The notes below the pieces were generated by a model. It was not told where the DNA came from. It saw nothing but the letters and a program-made list of their open reading frames with translations, and ran no database searches. A stretch of 14,440 nt of DNA from an uncultured Fidelibacterota bacterium (GTDB lineage: Bacteria > Fidelibacterota > Fidelibacteria > Fidelibacterales > Fidelibacteraceae). How positions within the stretch are numbered: the stretch's first letter is position 1; every line of letters starts with the position of its first letter. The translations under genes were made by a program, and so were the position numbers. This document shows, one piece after another, positions 13,268 to 14,440 of this stretch. The stretch lies in NCBI GenBank assembly GCA_937862595.1, contig CALMFL010000037.1, forward strand, positions 1 through 14,440, read 5' to 3'.

Positions 13268-13298
13268 TTTGTTTTGGAAGAAATGTATCATATTTTTT
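13268..13298 (+). promoter_or_regulatory. Candidate promoter for HAD-nnrE
   Basis: TTTG at 13268-13271, a 19-base spacer, then TATTTTTT at 13291-13298, which matches TAnnTTTG in all but the last base. The leader to the HAD ATG would be about 80 bases of AT-rich DNA. Confidence 0.3.
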
Positions 13299-13381
13299 TA
13301 ATAAAGGAAATAGATTTTTATTCTATAAAAGATTATAAGAATGCCCTTTGCCCCTTGGCGGGGATTTTCATATATTCCTTC

Positions 13382-14071
13382 ATGATCAAAGCCGTTATTT
13401 TCGATCTGGACAATACCCTGGTGGATTTTTCCGGGCTGAAGCACCGGGCGGTCCGCGGGGGCGTTGAGGGAATGCTGGAAGCCGGACTGCAGGCCGACGG
13501 CGATGCCGTTTACCGGCGAATTTTTGAGATCTACGAAGAAAAGGGCTGGGAATATCAGACGGTCTTCGACGACGTGATCCTGGAATTTCATGGAAAACCG
13601 TCCCATAAATTCCTGGCCGCCGCGATCATCGCCTACAAAAAGAGCCGGGAAGCCTCCCTGGTCCCCTATCCCGGCGTCTATGCCACCCTGATCGCCCTGA
13701 TGAAACAGGGGATCAAGCTGGGCGTGGTTTCGGACGCGCCGGGCCGCGAAGCCTGGCTCAGACTGTACCAGCTGAATTTTCACCATCTTTTTGACGTGGT
13801 CGTGACCCATAGCGACAGCGGGGAGTTCAAACCCTCGCCGAAACCCTTTATGCTCGCCCTGGACAAGCTCGGCGTCCGGCCGGAAGAAAGCATCATGGTG
13901 GGCGACTGGGCGGAACGCGATATGATCGGGGCCAGGAACATCGGCATGACCACCGTGTTCGCCCGCTACGGGGATATTTTCAACACCCGCCATCACGGGG
14001 GTGACTTTGAGATCGCCTGCGTCGGCGATATCCTCGGAGTGGTTGACCGGCTTTCGAAAGGACAGTTATGA
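13382..14071 (+). CDS. HAD-superfamily hydrolase (phosphatase-like)
   Basis: This cytoplasmic protein of 229 residues has a Rossmann core with an alpha-helical cap at about 15-90, so HAD subfamily I. Motif 1 is VIFDLDNTLVDF, with nucleophile Asp8 and acid/base Asp10. Motif 2 is VVSDAP, with Ser117. Motif 3 is the Lys in FKPSPKPF (149-156). Motif 4 is GDWAERDM (174-181), with acidic Asp175 and Asp180. All catalytic positions are present, so it should be an active phosphatase of the phosphoglycolate/pyrophosphatase/house-cleaning kind. The substrate cannot be read from sequence. The start at 13382 is chosen because motif 1 normally sits at the very N-terminus; the 36 codons upstream are AT-rich and unlike coding DNA. 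There is no clear ribosome site. Its TGA overlaps the nnrE ATG (ATGA), so the two are co-translated. Confidence 0.92.
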   Translation: MIKAVIFDLDNTLVDFSGLKHRAVRGGVEGMLEAGLQADGDAVYRRIFEIYEEKGWEYQTVFDDVILEFHGKPSHKFLAAAIIAYKKSREASLVPYPGVYATLIALMKQGIKLGVVSDAPGREAWLRLYQLNFHHLFDVVVTHSDSGEFKPSPKPFMLALDKLGVRPEESIMVGDWAERDMIGARNIGMTTVFARYGDIFNTRHHGGDFEIACVGDILGVVDRLSKGQL

Positions 14072-14440
14072 TTCGCATCGTTACTGCGGAAGCGGCCCGG
14101 CGCATCGATCACGACGCGATCCGGATCCGCGGCGTCAGCGGCGCCGGATTGATGGCCTCGGCCGGAAAAGCGGTCGCTCTGGCCGCGGCGGAGCTTTGCG
14201 CGGCCAAAAAGATCGGACAAGTTCAGATATTCTGCGGGAAAGGCAATAACGGCGGGGACGGCTTCGTCGCCGCGCTGGAACTGACGCGGCTGGGCACGCT
14301 CCAGGTCGATGTGCTCTGCTTTGCGGACGAAAATGAGCTTCAGGGGGACGCCCGGATCCATTTTGAGGCATTGCGGGACGCGGCGGTCGTTCCGCACATG
14401 GTCCGCGATGCGGCAGAGGTCCCGGCCCTGCTCCGGGAAA
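14068..14440 (+). CDS. nnrE: NAD(P)H-hydrate epimerase domain (YjeF N-terminal), partial
   Basis: 124 codons are visible and the frame is open to the right edge. The sequence matches the YjeF_N domain, which epimerises damaged NAD(P)HX so that the dehydratase NnrD can repair it. Visible are TAEAARRIDHDAI at the N-terminus, GVSGAGLMASAG (22-33), and the hallmark nucleotide loop CGKGNNGGDGFVAA (56-69), followed by a Rossmann strand VDVLCF. In many bacteria this domain is fused to the NnrD kinase-like domain, and whether that is so here lies outside the window. The ATG overlaps the HAD stop by 4 bases with no independent ribosome site of note. Confidence 0.93.
   Translation, partial: MIRIVTAEAARRIDHDAIRIRGVSGAGLMASAGKAVALAAAELCAAKKIGQVQIFCGKGNNGGDGFVAALELTRLGTLQVDVLCFADENELQGDARIHFEALRDAAVVPHMVRDAAEVPALLRE

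Noticed and set aside
13274..13381. 36-codon extension of the HAD protein
   Set aside because: It is AT-rich, overlaps the likely promoter, and would push the HAD motif 1 away from the N-terminus, where it normally lies.

Overview
The window looks like chromosomal DNA of a free-living, Gram-negative-type bacterium, most plausibly from the Bacteroidota/FCB side of the tree. The phylum call is an inference. It rests on a promoter before the tRNA gene that matches the Bacteroidota pattern TTTG-N20-TAnnTTTG, on a DciA-type (DUF721) helicase loader, on a short GyrB without the enterobacterial insert, and on several Sec signal peptides. Coding DNA is GC-rich by eye and the intergenic regions are strikingly AT-rich. 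I see no insertion sequence, phage gene, CRISPR array or rRNA, and no gene-free stretch longer than 300 bases.

Left block (1-5815, all minus strand): dciA - gyrB - gyrA - yggS - a short protein related to purine nucleoside phosphorylase (PNP), which runs off the left edge. It reads as one operon. gyrA/yggS and yggS/PNP-like are joined by 4-base ATGA overlaps. It combines helicase loading, DNA gyrase and pyridoxal-phosphate homeostasis.

Middle block (5816-11632): a transglutaminase-fold protein that has lost its catalytic Cys and His (plus strand) converges on a STAS-domain protein that has lost its phosphorylatable Ser (minus strand), with a shared bidirectional terminator between them. Divergent from the STAS gene is pgk - tpiA - secG (lower glycolysis plus a Sec translocon subunit), then tRNA-Leu(GAG) and a secreted TPR protein closed by a strong intrinsic terminator. 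Pgk carries an unusual four-cysteine tail.

Right block: on the minus strand, a secreted Sel1-repeat protein lies upstream of a nickel superoxide dismutase whose Sec signal peptide would expose the nickel-binding N-terminal His when cleaved. Divergent from these, a HAD-family hydrolase is coupled by an ATGA overlap to nnrE (NAD(P)H-hydrate epimerase), which runs off the right edge.

I did not find a wholly new multi-gene system. The points most worth a second look are the two degenerate-enzyme or degenerate-switch proteins (6012-6695 and 6836-7414), the shrunken PNP homologue (1-397), the cysteine tail on Pgk, and the secreted NiSOD with its Sel1 neighbour.
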